From Escallonia rubra (Eukaryota; Streptophyta; Magnoliopsida; Escalloniales; Escalloniaceae): a DNA stretch of 64,000 bases. Numbering within the stretch: position 1 is the stretch's first letter; each line of letters opens with the position of its first letter. This document shows, in pieces, positions 1 to 11,429 of this stretch. The notes below the pieces were generated by a model, which saw only the letters and a program-made list of their open reading frames with translations, made no database searches and was not told the origin of the DNA. The stretch is taken from NCBI GenBank assembly GCA_033065855.1, contig JAVXUO010002863.1:248001-312000 (forward strand), read 5' to 3'. A program made the position numbers and the translations under genes.

Positions 1-26
1 AAGATGCCAAAGAGGTCTAAGATAAG

Positions 27-230
27 GTGGAGATTGTGCTCCTTTCTCTTTTGTGGTCCATTTGGCGGGAGAGCGGAAAAAAAAAAAAAAACAGTGTTTT
101 TGGGACTGTTGGGCTTCAACTTCATCATTTGCATTCTTCCTTGTTGACTCTCCTATTTCCGTTGCTTCAGGAGGAAGGTTTGGGATGGTCCAATGCTTTT
201 CTAGACATTGTGGTTGCTTTTTGCTTACAA
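27..230 (+). pseudogene. LINE reverse-transcriptase C-terminal remnant
   Basis: The plus-strand reading begins with a WSIWRE motif followed by a Lys run (an A-tract, probably expanded), then a stretch resembling 'F.GV...L.SSLLTLLF'. This W-x-I-W-R-E...F...L-R-S-S-L-L pattern is the usual C-terminal tail of plant non-LTR (L1-type) retrotransposon ORF2, after the reverse transcriptase. Only the tail lies in the window; the frame continues to 356 without recognisable similarity. It is a degenerate 3' fragment, probably 5' truncated or cut by the window edge. Family recognition rests on motif memory only. Confidence 0.5.
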
Positions 231-800
231 GTGTCAGTTAAAATTTTGTGGGGGTTCATCAAAAGCGCAATATCAGCGTTGTTATTAATTCCCCTGCGAT
301 CGGATTGGTGCCCCTCCGGAGCTTTTTCGTCAATACAATCATCACTTTTAACTTAAAAGAGGCCATACCCTAATCCAGCTCCATTTATATGAGCAAATCA
401 GTAACTAAAGAACTACATAAGAAAGAATTCCAAAAAGATAGAGCAAACCTATCAAATAATACATGGGGGGAAAAAACACCACCAAAACCAAATGCAACAT
501 TTGAGCAGCCAAAAAAGAAGAAAATGACCACAAACTTGAATCATAAACTTGAAAATGACACTACTACAGATACAGTTGTGGGGTAGTGCAGTTAGAAGTA
601 GTTCAAATGCTTGGAGCTGACAACAGCGTCGAATGGTGGTGGGCTAGAGGCCTTTCACATTTCATCAAACAGTTGGCAAGCAATATACAGTACAAGGCAA
701 CGTAGAGAGTTTGATAAAGAGCGCAAATTAAAACACAGTACACATCAGGGCCCAAATTTGATGCATCGAAACATGCAAGAATATAGGTAACGGAGAAATG
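230..800. other. Non-coding stretch, no gene recognised
   Basis: AT-rich sequence after the LINE remnant. Short open frames on both strands show no family resemblance or codon structure. It may be the 3' flank of the LINE fragment or part of a transcription unit running out of the left edge. Confidence 0.4.
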
Positions 801-1250
801 ACGCAGCAATTAAAAGAAACCTCAAATAAACGGATGAAGTCAGAAAGCCGCGACTCCTCTGGACTGCGCCGCCGAGGATTGGGGCTCGGCGGATGCTTGG
901 CCCGGCCTTCACGGCGGCTCACAGTGGCACTGAGCCGAAGTAGCCGCCGCCGCCGCGTCGTTTTCGGTCGTAATTTAGAGAGAGAGGCGGGGATTGTTCG
1001 CTGGAGATGCTGTTTTCGGTTTTTCGGTGATTTTATGAGGGGTTTATGTGTGCGTGAGCGTGAGCGTGAGAGAGAGAGAGAGAGATCTCAAAGAACGATG
1101 ACGAGAGAGGGGTGCTGAGCTGTTCAGGAGTCGGCTTTCCTGCTGTACTGTTCACGAATTTTGCTGACGAAACCGAAAGATGCGGGGTCTATGATGGTCG
1201 TCTTTTCCGCCCTTACTGTGCGGGGGAGTGGGACGCGGGGTTTAACGGAT
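800..1250 (-). promoter_or_regulatory. GC-rich, CT-rich leader-like segment (minus strand)
   Basis: GC rises sharply compared with both sides. Read on the minus strand the segment is pyrimidine-rich with a (CT)n tract (complement of the GA run at about 1062-1085) and CGG-type triplets around 930-960, as in plant core promoters and 5' UTRs. A GAG/GT junction near 820 could be a 5'-UTR splice donor. A minus-strand gene lying beyond position 1 could start here, but no coding exon is visible in the window. The open frame on the plus strand is Arg/Glu repeat from the GA tract and is not convincing. Confidence 0.3.
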
Positions 1251-2181
1251 GAGTGATATTTAACGACATAAAAAAGAATTTCAGATGATACAGCGTTAAA
1301 GTTTTATTAATCTCTAGTCTCTCGCTACTTGTCACCATCACCATCAAAACTCTTTTGTTTGATCACTTTTTACTACGCTAATTTACTTCTTGTTCTTTAT
1401 TAAAAAAAATTGAGATTTGTCACTAAAGAGCATTTTAACCGAAAAGAAGTGAAAAACCAAAGGAGGCGTCAAAAACAGCATTTCCCTTCACTCACTAAAG
1501 ATGCATTTGATACCGTTGTTGGCCAGTTAGCGACAAATGGGACAAAGAAATATTACATTTAGGAAAAAATATAATCTACTGCACTTCTTTTTGCCATTTC
1601 AGAATAATTTAATAATTATAGCCAAATCATATATAGGCAATAGTATCCTTAGCATCAATTGCTTTGCCATAGGCCAATTCTACTTTGACAATACGACCTA
1701 TAAATGAACCAACAAAAAAAAAACCTTTAAATTACTTACAAAATTTCTGAAATTAACTCAAGTTAAAAAATTAAACACTATTAGTGTTGCTTTTTCTCCA
1801 AAAACAAAGATAAATAAACAATATGGAGGAGGGAGTCGAACAAATAATTGAGAGGATGGTGATCACAAATGTCCAAAATAGTCATTCGAAATCCTCCCAA
1901 TGCACAGTGATCAAACTCGATCAATTCTATCAAAGATTACAGAGTTAGTAGCTTGATGGACAAAGGTTGATTTGCTCTCAGTCTCTCACCAATGTTGTCT
2001 AACCAATGTAGATGTGTCAGTTAGCAGATTCAGGTACCATAACACGAACACTAACGTCATTTCTCTGTCACAAGTCAGCACCTCAAACTAAATAGAATCT
2101 AGCTTCTCGAATTAAAGAAGTATCTCTAAGCGATCTCGCTTCTGGCTTCTCTAGCATGCTCGACGTAAGCTAAAATGTTTC
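1250..2181. other. Intergenic and 3' flank of the TMEM209-like gene
   Basis: AT-rich sequence without convincing open frames. The part nearest 2181 is presumably the 3' UTR of the minus-strand gene ending at 2182; no clear polyadenylation signal could be assigned by eye. Confidence 0.5.
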
Positions 2182-5100
2182 TCAATCTTCAGGTTCTTGA
2201 TCAAGAACTGGAAGAATGCTCAAGGCCGAAGAACCAAGGTGCATGCCCCGAACAATCCCTCCATAATCAGTCTTAATCCTGTAGCAAAATAGCAGGATAG
2301 AATCCCACAGTGCTGTTCTTCCCTGAAAAAGAAGGTGCTTTAAAAAGAAACGTAATTCGTTTCAGCATAACAAATTTTCTTTTGTAAGCATATGCACAGA
2401 CACCAACAAACATGCAGGCATCCACACAACAAGGTATCCAGACACATCCCAATAATTTGGCGATGTCTCCATTCAAAATCAGGTTGCCATAGCTCATAAC
2501 CTTTTGTAGCTATTCTTAGTATTCATAATAATCTGTAAATTACAGATTCCCTCTTTAATCACCTTCGTTGCTACCTATCTGCCAAACATAATGTTGTCAG
2601 ACATGCTCGTTTTTCTTACCCCCAACTATGTCAAAGCCTCTATTCTGTTTAAACTTAAACTCCAGTATAAGAATGAAAGTACTAGGTAAAAAAATACACA
2701 GGGGATATGATGTTATGCACCAAAAGACCACAAGAATTTTTTACTTTTAGTGTCTTGTATTTGTTTTGCATATTGTCATGTTGAACAGGCCAGAGTTGCG
2801 ATTTATCTTTTATGCCTGGGAAAAAGGAAGGGTTGGGTGGTGGGGGCGACAAAACCAGCAAAAACTGCACAATGCAGACTACATGATTTAATCAGAAAAG
2901 GATACCATGTACCATAAATTATAAATACCTGGAGAGAAAACTGGGCCTTCTTATCCCAGTATAAGACGAAGACTGGCGGCCTTTGCTTCCCAACAGCTAA
3001 TATACAAGCTCCTGGATGAAGCACAGAGGGAACACCAGAAAGTATAGCCAAGTATTTTTCAGGAAATCTTTCTTTTGGAGGCAGAACTCCCAGAAATAAA
3101 GGATTCTTGCTAGAGTGAGCTCCAGCATAAGATGTTGGATCCACATGAAGCGTCCACTTTGGGTGTTCGAGGAAAGCACAAAACAAATATATGAGCAAAT
3201 GAGAATCAGTAGGCAGCTCAAGAGTCCACTTCTTATTTGCTTTGTCATAAACCTCTCCACCCCCTAGATACTCGAAGTTCTTCACGCAGGTTCCTTCGGA
3301 AAGCTCTGAAAATTGACAATGGGACAAGTTAGCAACTGATTTCTTGATCTATTTAATCTCCCCCCTTCTTTTGTTCCAATTGGAGGACACTTGGGCCTGG
3401 ACTAAATAATGAAGGGTAGCCCTCCGCGTCCCTTGAGCCCCCAAGTCCTGGTGTAGGCGGGATTCTGTTCCAGGTCTCTTGGTACGACGCAAGAAACTTT
3501 ACCAGCTAGTTGAATTGACACCAACTATTAAGTTGGATCTACATCACATTTCTATGGTAGATTAAGACAACATAAAATTAGAACGTGAGACTCAGATTCA
3601 GAATAAGACTACCTCGTATCCTTCGTACCATATAATCTTCCCGGACACTGCTTTGTGGTAGCAAACCCCTAACCCACTCTCCTTTCATCAAGGCATGGAG
3701 CCTCTGGTGCTCAGTGATGGTGTCGATACACTCTTGAAATAAAGGGATCAATGGGTTCTGCTGTGGGGATTGTTGGAGGCTGCCTAAGGGCACCTTTGCT
3801 GCAAATGACGAGAACACAAATGGGAACCTCTAAAAAAAATCAGAACCAACAATGATTTATAAAGCTGAACAGACGAAACATAATAATGGTGGTCAACTTA
3901 CGCATGGAAGCCTCAAGAGATTGGACAAGAGTAGTACGTAGCTGATGAAGAAGTCCTTCTTCATCAATAGTAGATGTTGACTGCCAATCATTAGTCCTCT
4001 CAATTGCAGAGACAGCAGCAGTGGTTCCTGTACTTGATGAATCACTTCCCACTTGATTTATTGTGATCGAGATGCTGAGTTTAGCAGCAGCTTGCATAAC
4101 CTAAAAAGTATGAAATACACAATAATAGCAACATAATTACAGACAAAACAACTGCACGAGCCTTTGTTGCGAAAAATAAAAAAACACAAATCCAAAGTGA
4201 TTAACCAAGACCAAAAATGAAATCACCAAGAAAATAAAGGAAACCGTTGCTATCCCTTTGCACCTATTATTTTGCTTCATATATGAATGAAGTCACTACA
4301 CATGTTCAAGATGGGGTCTTAATGTATGTTCTTAGCTGGTGAAATTGTTCTTAACGAAACTAGACAAGGATTTACTAACGAGGTTCTAAAAAGAAAGTAG
4401 GACCAAGAAAGTGTGTGGGAACATAACTTCAGTAAAAGTAGGAATACCGAGAATAGGCAGCGATGGTCGAAAGTCAGGAAAGGACAAATAACATTTTTGT
4501 TTGTTTTCGGAATTAATTAGGGACTGAAGGATATTCACAATGATGTTGCTCAAAGTAATGAAAAAGATTGAATTAAGCATAGAAGAATTTCCCGTGTATT
4601 GAGTGATTGACGCGTACACCAAAAGTTCTACAAAACAGAAGTTACAAAATGATTTAAGTCATTTAACCTTTAAGCATAAGTGTGGCTGAAATGTAGATGC
4701 CAAGAAGATGGACATGTGATAAAAGAATAAGTTGTTAAACTAAGAAAGAACGTCGAGAGGAAATCGTTTTACATGATCTGGAGCTATAAAAAACAACAAA
4801 ATAACCAATATTGGCAACCAATGCTAGAGGAATGGAGAGACCAAAACAAACTGGACTGGAATATTAAATAAGACATGATACTTTCAAGCATAACAAAAAG
4901 TGTTCCCCTGAAAAAAAAGCCAATTGACCAATCATAATGCATAGTGAAGACCCCAAAGTAGTCTAAACAAAATATTCTTCTGAGTCAAGTTTGTTACACA
5001 TCTGTTTGGCCACCAATGGCTCGTCTCTAATACATATGAAAAGGCTCAGAGTAACGTACATTGTTGTATATAACAAAACTCATGGTTGACTAAGTTATGC

Positions 5101-7908
5101 CACTGGAAAATGTGAAATTATAAATCCACTCCTAACTGGACCAATCCATCAAACTGTCACCCTTCATGTGAGAGAGGATGAATGGACTGGTTCATATTAG
5201 AAGCGGGAATGTTGATTGTCTGGAAACAGACTACCCCATAAGCTAGTGGTTTCTTGGATTATTAAGAGACTTTTTCTCATTGAAAGTCTATCACCATACC
5301 ATGGAATGAAACACTGAGCATGTGGGAAAAAAGCGCAGGAACCTCTAAGATAAATGGACAGGCCATGTAGGAATGTGATCGCAATAAGGGGATATGCTAA
5401 ATAAATGAATTCTGCGAGTAAACTAATATAAGTTTCAGATGGATTCCAAGATTCCAATCAACAACAGCTTCGTTTCTGTTTCAAAGATGTCCATACCATT
5501 TTCATCATATGTACTAGGTACTGAGGCGGATGCATGTTCAGCATGATCTCAATTTCCCAAGGATTTATTCTGTACCAATTCACTAAACCTCAAAATAGTG
5601 ACTTGACATATTTGATGAACACGCCATCACCAATCGATTCAATTATTAAACAAAGTTTAGACTGTTTAATTGGAATTTCAGGACAATTGCTTAAAACGCT
5701 TGGGTGACAAGAATGGAAAGCAAGTCTGACTTGACAGATTAGATCATATCAAGCCTCTCCCTCCAGCCGATATCAGGAATGCCTTCTACAATAACATCTA
5801 TACTACTCCCTCCGTCCCTGAAAATTTGATCAATTTGACTTTGCAAGCATAGTAAGGATTTAGGTTATATATTGTGTGGTTTTCCTATTTTATCCTTTAG
5901 AGAGAGGGGGGAAGAGAGTGAGCCAGGAGAGAAAATTGGTTGGTAGAGTGTTAAATGTGGGGAGAGAAATAGAATAAAAAAGTGTATAGTGGTGGGCCAG
6001 GAGAGTGGAAATGAGTTGGTAGAGAGTTAAATGTGGAGAGAGAAATAGGATAAAAAAAATATAAAAAGGGTAAATATGTAAAAAATACTTACAGAATCTT
6101 TCCTAATTTGGAAGTGATCAATTTTTGTGGGACGGCCCAAAAAGAAAATATGATCAATTTATGAGGGACGGAGGGAGTATTATTTAAGGGAAAGCACCCT
6201 TATGGTGAAGCTTTTTGTATATTTCCAACATGACCGATGCTTTATTGGTTTAAACCATCTCATTAAAGGGTATGAAAGTCAAATAATAGCAAAGAAATTA
6301 AACCCGTAAAATAACCCCCGTAATCCATATCCCTCATCTCTCTCACCCACACAACCCCCATAAACCAGCCAATCTTGACTCTTCCACCCACAATCCTCAA
6401 ATGTGTGCAAAATTTTTAGGTGAGTATTTTGACCAATTATCTTATCTTGCACATGCATCGCAAGTGCCCCAAATACTAGTGTATTAAGAAATCTACAGGC
6501 CAATCCTACTAGATGATGATGAGAATCGAGAACAAGGGTATGCTAAGACCAAATCATACCTTCAGGTGGCTGGTTTCAATTTTATTCACTAAAGGATTTA
6601 GCAAAACCGAAGAAAACCACTGCCTGAGGCGGTCTCGCCATTGCTCAATCTGAGGATAGATGCACATACGCTTAAAAGCTTCAATTGACTCTTCCATGGA
6701 CATGGGTGGCGGGAGATCACCCTCCCCTTTCTTGGGGGAAGTACTGAACTTCTGCGAACCAGGGGACATTCTGACAGGCCTCAAAGGTGTACTTCTCGTA
6801 GTCCCAGAAGTAGTAGTGGAACTGGAAACTGCATTAGGGCTAGCTATCCCAAACCCATTTATGGTAGGAGGTGGGGTTGACATTTTGCCAGCTGATTCAG
6901 TTATTTTCTCATCGACTTCAGCCAAAAACTGCTCTAGCTTTTCTTCTGTTGTGATCTCTTTTGAAGAAGAAGCTCGCTTATTTGACCAAGGGCTGGCAAC
7001 CAAGTGATCCAGACCTGGCGAAGTGTGAACTGAGGGTGACTGTGAAGCGGCTGCAGGGACAAGAAATAAAGACGAAGATGCCGGTGATCTAGATGGAGAG
7101 CTGAAAAAATGCATCTTACTCCCACCGCTGATGTTTGATTTTTCACCACCACTTCGAGATAAACGGTTTGAACGAGCAACCGACTGATGGAGTGGTACAA
7201 GGATGTTGGAAGGAGATGCAGAATTAACTTTAGACTTTGGAGGCTTCTTTGAAGAGTCTGATACAACCTGTTCAACCTTTGGCCTAATCCCTAAAAGCCC
7301 TAGTTGCCTTTTTGTAAGGCTTGATTGCTCTTTTGTTCCTTTCGTTCCTGCACCTTCAGCATTTCTTGATCTCCATATGGAAATGGCTTTAAAAAGGGCG
7401 AGTACGGTTCCAATCAATACCAAACCTATGGTTGTCTGAATTGCTTTGGCAAAGAAATCTGAAGAACAATCACATTAACTCAAGAATTACTGATCAGGGT
7501 GAGTACAAGTAGAACAAAAGGAAGCCATTAACTATAGATACTCACAAGCAACCTCTTGGGAAACAAAGCCGACCTTCAATCGGTCAATAATCCCGTTCTC
7601 CCTTAAAAATTGAAAAAAAAAAAATGGTCTGATTAGCCAAGCAAAAAGAAAACACCAACATAATGAGCTTGTAAATCAGACAGGAAACGACTTGATCATG
7701 AAATGACACATGTTTGAGTTGGATTAAGTAGCGTTTCCTTATTTTTCGATGGAATAGGCAATATAAACTGTAAAATGTACTAATTCAACCTTTACACTTT
7801 TTTTCCTCTGAAGTACTTCAACCTTATAAACTTGTCATGAATCCATGAATAAGCCACAATTGAACTTAAGATTTCATAGTACACATCCTAGCTAGATCAA
7901 TTATGCAC

Positions 7909-7943
<35 letters not shown>

Positions 7944-8347
7944 CTAAAATCAGCATAAATTCTAGCTAGTCCAACTAAGCACAATAAAACAGTGACGCAC
8001 ACACACCGGAGGAGATTTTTATTTTCACCGCAGGCACACACGGAAAAACAAACTCCTTATAACTCGGTATAAACCCTAGCAAGTCCACTTAAGCAACAAA
8101 AAAACACACAGGGTAACACAGACGCAAAATGAGAAGAGTGTTAACTATACCTGGCAGTGATGCTAACCAGAGCGGAGGCCGAGGCGGCGAGTAGAGAGAG
8201 AATACAGAGGAAGGTCGACTTGGAAGGGCGTACGCTGTTGGATGTTAGGGCGGCGGAGAGGGCCGGGTTCTGGTACACTACGAACTTGGAGGGCTTCGGT
8301 GGAGGCGTCGACTTCTCCCTTACTCCTCCTCCGCCGCCGCCGTCCAT
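2182..8347 (-). CDS. TMEM209 / cytochrome b561 N-terminal domain family membrane protein
   Basis: Seven exons join cleanly with GT-AG borders: 8347-8151, 7601-7546, 7458-6560, 4100-3902, 3798-3613, 3305-2929, 2322-2182. The total is 2055 nt, giving 684 aa, close to my recollection of the Arabidopsis homologue At1g07970. The start is the ATG at 8347, followed by a Gly run and the family's PSKFVVYQNPALSAALTSNS segment. Hydrophobic segments lie at residues about 46-63 and 91-111. A Ser/Pro-rich linker follows to about residue 340, then the conserved C-terminal region from YPQIEQWRDRLRQW through KTDYGGIVRGMHLG to the end. Human TMEM209 is reported at the nuclear envelope; the plant role is not established and I infer only a membrane protein. 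Phases agree at every junction and no frame disruption was seen, so the gene looks intact. The 2.46-kb fourth-exon-side intron carries a Stowaway MITE. Confidence 0.9.
3380..3530 (-). mobile_element. tRNA-derived SINE in an intron
   Basis: On the minus strand, near 3516, the sequence reads like an A box (TAGCTGGTAAAG) and about 40 nt later like a diverged B box (GGAACAGAATCCC, compare GGTTCGAATCCC). A body with CCTACACCAGG and GGGGGCTCAAGGGACGCGG follows. This is the layout of plant tRNA-derived SINEs. It lies in the intron between the exons ending at 3613 and beginning at 3305. Its exact ends and target duplication were not resolved. Confidence 0.55.
5806..6177. mobile_element. Stowaway MITE (copy 1)
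   Basis: Terminal inverted repeats CTCCCTCCGTCCC / GGGACGGAGGGAG are flanked by TA dinucleotides at 5804-5805 and 6178-6179, the Tc1/mariner-type target duplication. The 372-bp interior has no coding capacity and holds two related copies of a 'gagttggtagag.gttaaatgtgg' block. It lies in the large intron of the TMEM209-like gene. A second member of the family is at 60070-60431 and shares most of the interior sequence. Confidence 0.93.
7914..7939. repeat. (GA)n microsatellite in intron 1
   Basis: About 13 GA units directly visible, inside the first intron of the TMEM209-like gene. Confidence 0.95.
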
Positions 8348-8449
8348 GGTGGCCGATTAGGGTTCCGGCCGGTCAGACGGCGAGGAAAAGAGTGCTTTCA
8401 GTAATTGATGAAGATTGAAGAGGTTCTTTTTTTAGTTTGAACACTGAGA

Positions 8450-8617
8450 GCTTGGTCCGAGGGCGGGGCGCCTTAACCCAAGTCTTGTTGTCTGACCCGT
8501 TTGTGACCCAACCCACCTTAACCCATGTCTTGTTGGACCCGTTCCTGACCCAACCCATTTCTGACCCTTAATTCTTTGATCCAACCCGACCCAACCCTCC
8601 CATTTCCACCCCTAGCG
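8450..8617. mobile_element. hAT-like terminal remnant with tandem ACCCAACCC repeats
   Basis: Starting about 105 bp upstream of the TMEM209-like ATG, two tandem copies of a roughly 43-bp unit with core TTAACCCA(A/T)GTCTTGTTG and TGACCCAACCCA (about 8472-8558) are followed by further ACCCAACCC repeats. The stretch ends in CCCATTTCCACCCCTAG, the complement of a CTAGGGGTGGAAATGGG end. Plant hAT-type elements often have such TAGGGGTGG termini with subterminal GGGTTGGGT repeats. Only one end was recognised, so this is probably a fragment. It lies in the promoter or 5' UTR of the gene. Confidence 0.5.
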
Positions 8618-9690
8618 CGATAGTGATTTAGGAGTGCAAATTTTCATATAATAGCTGCTCACACTATTAGTAAAAGTTATATATTAATAATTAATATTAA
8701 TAATATGACAATAATAATACAAACAAAATAACAGTACAAGTTAAATCTTCACCAATAACAATTAGAATTAAAAATAAACTATATAATCAGAGTTGTGCAG
8801 TTGTGCTTAAACAACTTTAGAAGAAAATAAATAAATGCATGCATTTAGGCTTAAGAGAATCATGTATTATGTAAGATGTTTAGATAATGCATGGTAGTGG
8901 ATGAAAAAAATAGTTCACGGAGATGATTACGTGCATTTAATTTTTTTTAATTATGAAATTGATAAAAATTGAGAAAAACATATGGCAATACTTTACTAGA
9001 AAATAGGAGAGAAGAATTAGGGCGAGAGATGATAAAAATTGATATTTAAGAACTATAGAAGAAAAATGAGAAGAAATATAATTTTTTTTTAAATCTTTTG
9101 AATTCACATGACAAGAGAAGAAAATATCCAAGTAGGCAATAACTTATCAGTTCAACTGCATTATACATATAATATAATTATAAAATTAGATTCGCGAAGC
9201 AAAACTAAAGTTTTTATTTGCACTGGTCTTACCCGTGTCCAAACGCTAATAAAATTAGTTGTACATAAAATAAATTATCATTAGCCACATAAGAACAGCA
9301 AATGAGAGTATTCCAAATTGGTAATTGACTAGTTATGCACAAACTTGATATGAAATGATAATTCAATGCTATAAGGGAACTTATTCAGCCTTGGTGTCAT
9401 ATCTGTCCGAAATTCGCGTACGCAATTCCACCACCGCCGGTAATTCTTGCCTCCATGCTCATTGAAATTCTTTTGTTTCACCTTTTGGCTTCTTTTATTT
9501 CGAGTAATTGATGGAAGGGTTTTGAAACCTGGTGACATGGTGTTCCCAACCTATCTTGGCTACACTTATAGGCCCACTGGGGGTCCCAATTTTCATGACA
9601 TGTCGGCATATTCAACGGTCAACTTTTCAACGTTCACAAGCCGGTCAAAACGACACATAATCAAGTCACGTGCATTTTTCCTTTGTGAAG
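8618..9690. other. AT-rich intergenic sequence
   Basis: No gene seen. The segment is AT-rich, and 9545-9690 looks like the edge of a repeat, but no boundary was found. Confidence 0.5.
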
Positions 9691-9699
9691 CAACTTTGG

Positions 9700-10290
9700 C
9701 GTGCCTTCCCCCTTGGGGGGGGGGGGGGGGTCGGTCACCTTCCCCTTCAAGGTGTTGACCCCATTTCTTCACTTCTCTTCAACGGACCATGCATCATCCG
9801 CGACGCCCGTCTCCCGGGCGCTGTCTCCGTGACGCCCGCCGTCGCCCACATGCCGGCTTCACAGTGCTCGTCGCCCGTGGTTACGCGCCGTCGCCGCGAC
9901 GCCCGTGGTCGCGCACCTACTTCCCGGAGCTCGTCGCTCACGGCCGTGCTCCGGCTTCACGGCGCCCGTCACCTGTGGTCGCGCGCCGACTTCCCGGAGC
10001 TCATCACCCGGCACCCGTCGCTCGCGTGTCGACTCTACCATGCCCGTCGCCCGTGTCTGTGTGCCGTCTCTAACACTTCGCCGCGTCCATGTGCCGCGTC
10101 ACTGATACAGTCACGCCCCTGGCTCTATGTCACACTACCACGCTCTTTGCGATGGTCCATCCTATCACCACACCATGCGTACCTTGCCTTGGTAGTGCAA
10201 TATGCTTCGACCTACTCTCCGGAGTGTGCAGCATCCCGCAGGGATATGCGACTCCTCCAGGACACTATCTCTGCTAGAGAGCTTTTCAAC
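9700..10290. repeat. GC-rich repeat-like segment beginning with a G homopolymer
   Basis: A run of more than 15 G at about 9714-9730 opens a strongly GC-rich segment with recurring words (GCCCGTCGCC, CTTCCCGGAGCTCGTC, CGTGGTCGCGCGCC) repeated imperfectly. All frames on both strands are open over short distances because of the composition, so the open frames here are not evidence of genes. A TGTTGACCC at about 9752 could be the start of a long terminal repeat whose promoter lies near 11140, but the LTR could not be delimited. Confidence 0.5.
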
Positions 10291-10760
10291 TCCCCTTCGG
10301 CCAGGTAGACGGCTCCTCCGGGATGCTACATCGGCCCGTCAGGTAGACGGCTCCTTCGGGATACTACATTGACGCGCTCCGAGTGCTCCGGCATAAGACT
10401 CACCCGCGGGGATAGGCTACTCCTCCGCGACATTATCTCCGCCAGGGAGCTTTTCAACTCCCTTTCCTCCAGGTAGACGGCTCCTCTGGGATGCTACCTC
10501 GGCCCGTCAGGTAGACGACTCTTCTAGGATGCTACCTTGACGCGCTCTGAGTGTTCCGGCACAAGGACTTACCTGCGGGGATAGGCGACTCCTCCTGGAC
10601 ACTATCTCCACCAGGGAGCTTTTCAACTCCCATTCTGCCAGGTAGACGGCTCCTCTGGGATCCTACCTTGACACGCTCCGAGTGCTCCGGTACAAGGACT
10701 CACCCGCGGGGATAGGCAATCCCTCCGGGACACTATCTCCGCCAGGGTGTCTTCGTGACT
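10290..10760. repeat. Tandem repeat array, about 165-180 bp unit, about 2.7 copies
   Basis: Three successive blocks share AGGTAGACGGCTCCTC, GACGCGCTCCGAGTGCTCCGG, ACTCACCCGCGGGGATAGG, GGACACTATCTCCGCCAGGG and GAGCTTTTCAACTCCC in the same order, with substitutions and small indels between copies. The array is GC-rich and non-coding and lies upstream of an LTR-like promoter, as subrepeats often do in long gypsy LTRs. Confidence 0.8.
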
Positions 10761-11099
10761 GGCCTTCGTGCTCCAGCACTGCGTGCTTACGTCGGCACCC
10801 CTAGCAACTATGACCCTCGGGTCACTCCGAGACGGGAGCAGGTCTTCGGAGGGCATCACGCCTAGTTCATCTGGCAGTTGGGCGTCGAGTCTTCCCCACC
10901 GCTACTAGGCCTGTGGGACTCTATAAGGGCTTGGATTGGTGGCTAGATCAATGGGTGTTCTCTGGCAACACTGACGCTGTGGGAGCCAGTCTTTCTAGAC
11001 AGATAGAGCGACGCTGTGAGGAGCAGGCTGGGTGAATATGCGATCCGACAGTCCAACGGAGAATCGGTATTTTTGGACCCCATGGTGACGTGTCACTCC

Positions 11100-11429
11100 C
11101 AGGGGATGCCATGTGGCAATTGATGACATAGGCATACTTTTGCCTATAAATAGTGGACTTTGGATTTCTTTTGAGAGAGAACTCTCTCATTTGACATTTT
11201 CACTTTCTCACTATAGAATCCAAATCCTCTGGAATTCTAGAGAGAGAAACATACAGGACCTTGACCCTGGACCTAAGCATCAGACTGTGACTATCGTCGT
11301 ATATTCACCGTGTACCGTCGCCTTCACAGCACTGCCACCCTCAGGCTCTGTCTGGGAAGCCCTTGGTCTCTGCCCTTATTCCACCCTTGTTGTGTCTCAC
11401 ATCAGTACATTTGGCATCTGACTCAGACT
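11100..11429 (+). promoter_or_regulatory. LTR-like promoter / R-region
   Basis: GCCTATAAATAGTGG at about 11142 is a good TATA element. It is followed by a CT-rich leader (ctctctcatttgacattttc) and then GC-balanced sequence, the usual U3-R-U5 layout of a plant LTR. No paired LTR, PBS or gag/pol is seen next to it; a hAT-like element interrupts the sequence at 11430. Most likely this is the 3' part of a solo or truncated LTR together with the repeats at 9.75-10.76 kb. Confidence 0.4.

Noticed and set aside
798..1118. 106-aa Arg-rich frame
   Set aside because: Much of it is translated GA microsatellite and CGG triplets; the region looks like a leader or promoter on the other strand.
6660..7007. 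115-aa plus-strand frame
   Set aside because: It is the antisense shadow of exon 3 of the TMEM209-like gene, whose splicing and protein match are clear.
9670..10308. Long overlapping open frames (up to 212 aa) on both strands
   Set aside because: They coincide with a CpG-rich repeat region that is open in several frames at once; the translations are Arg/Pro/Ser-rich without family motifs.
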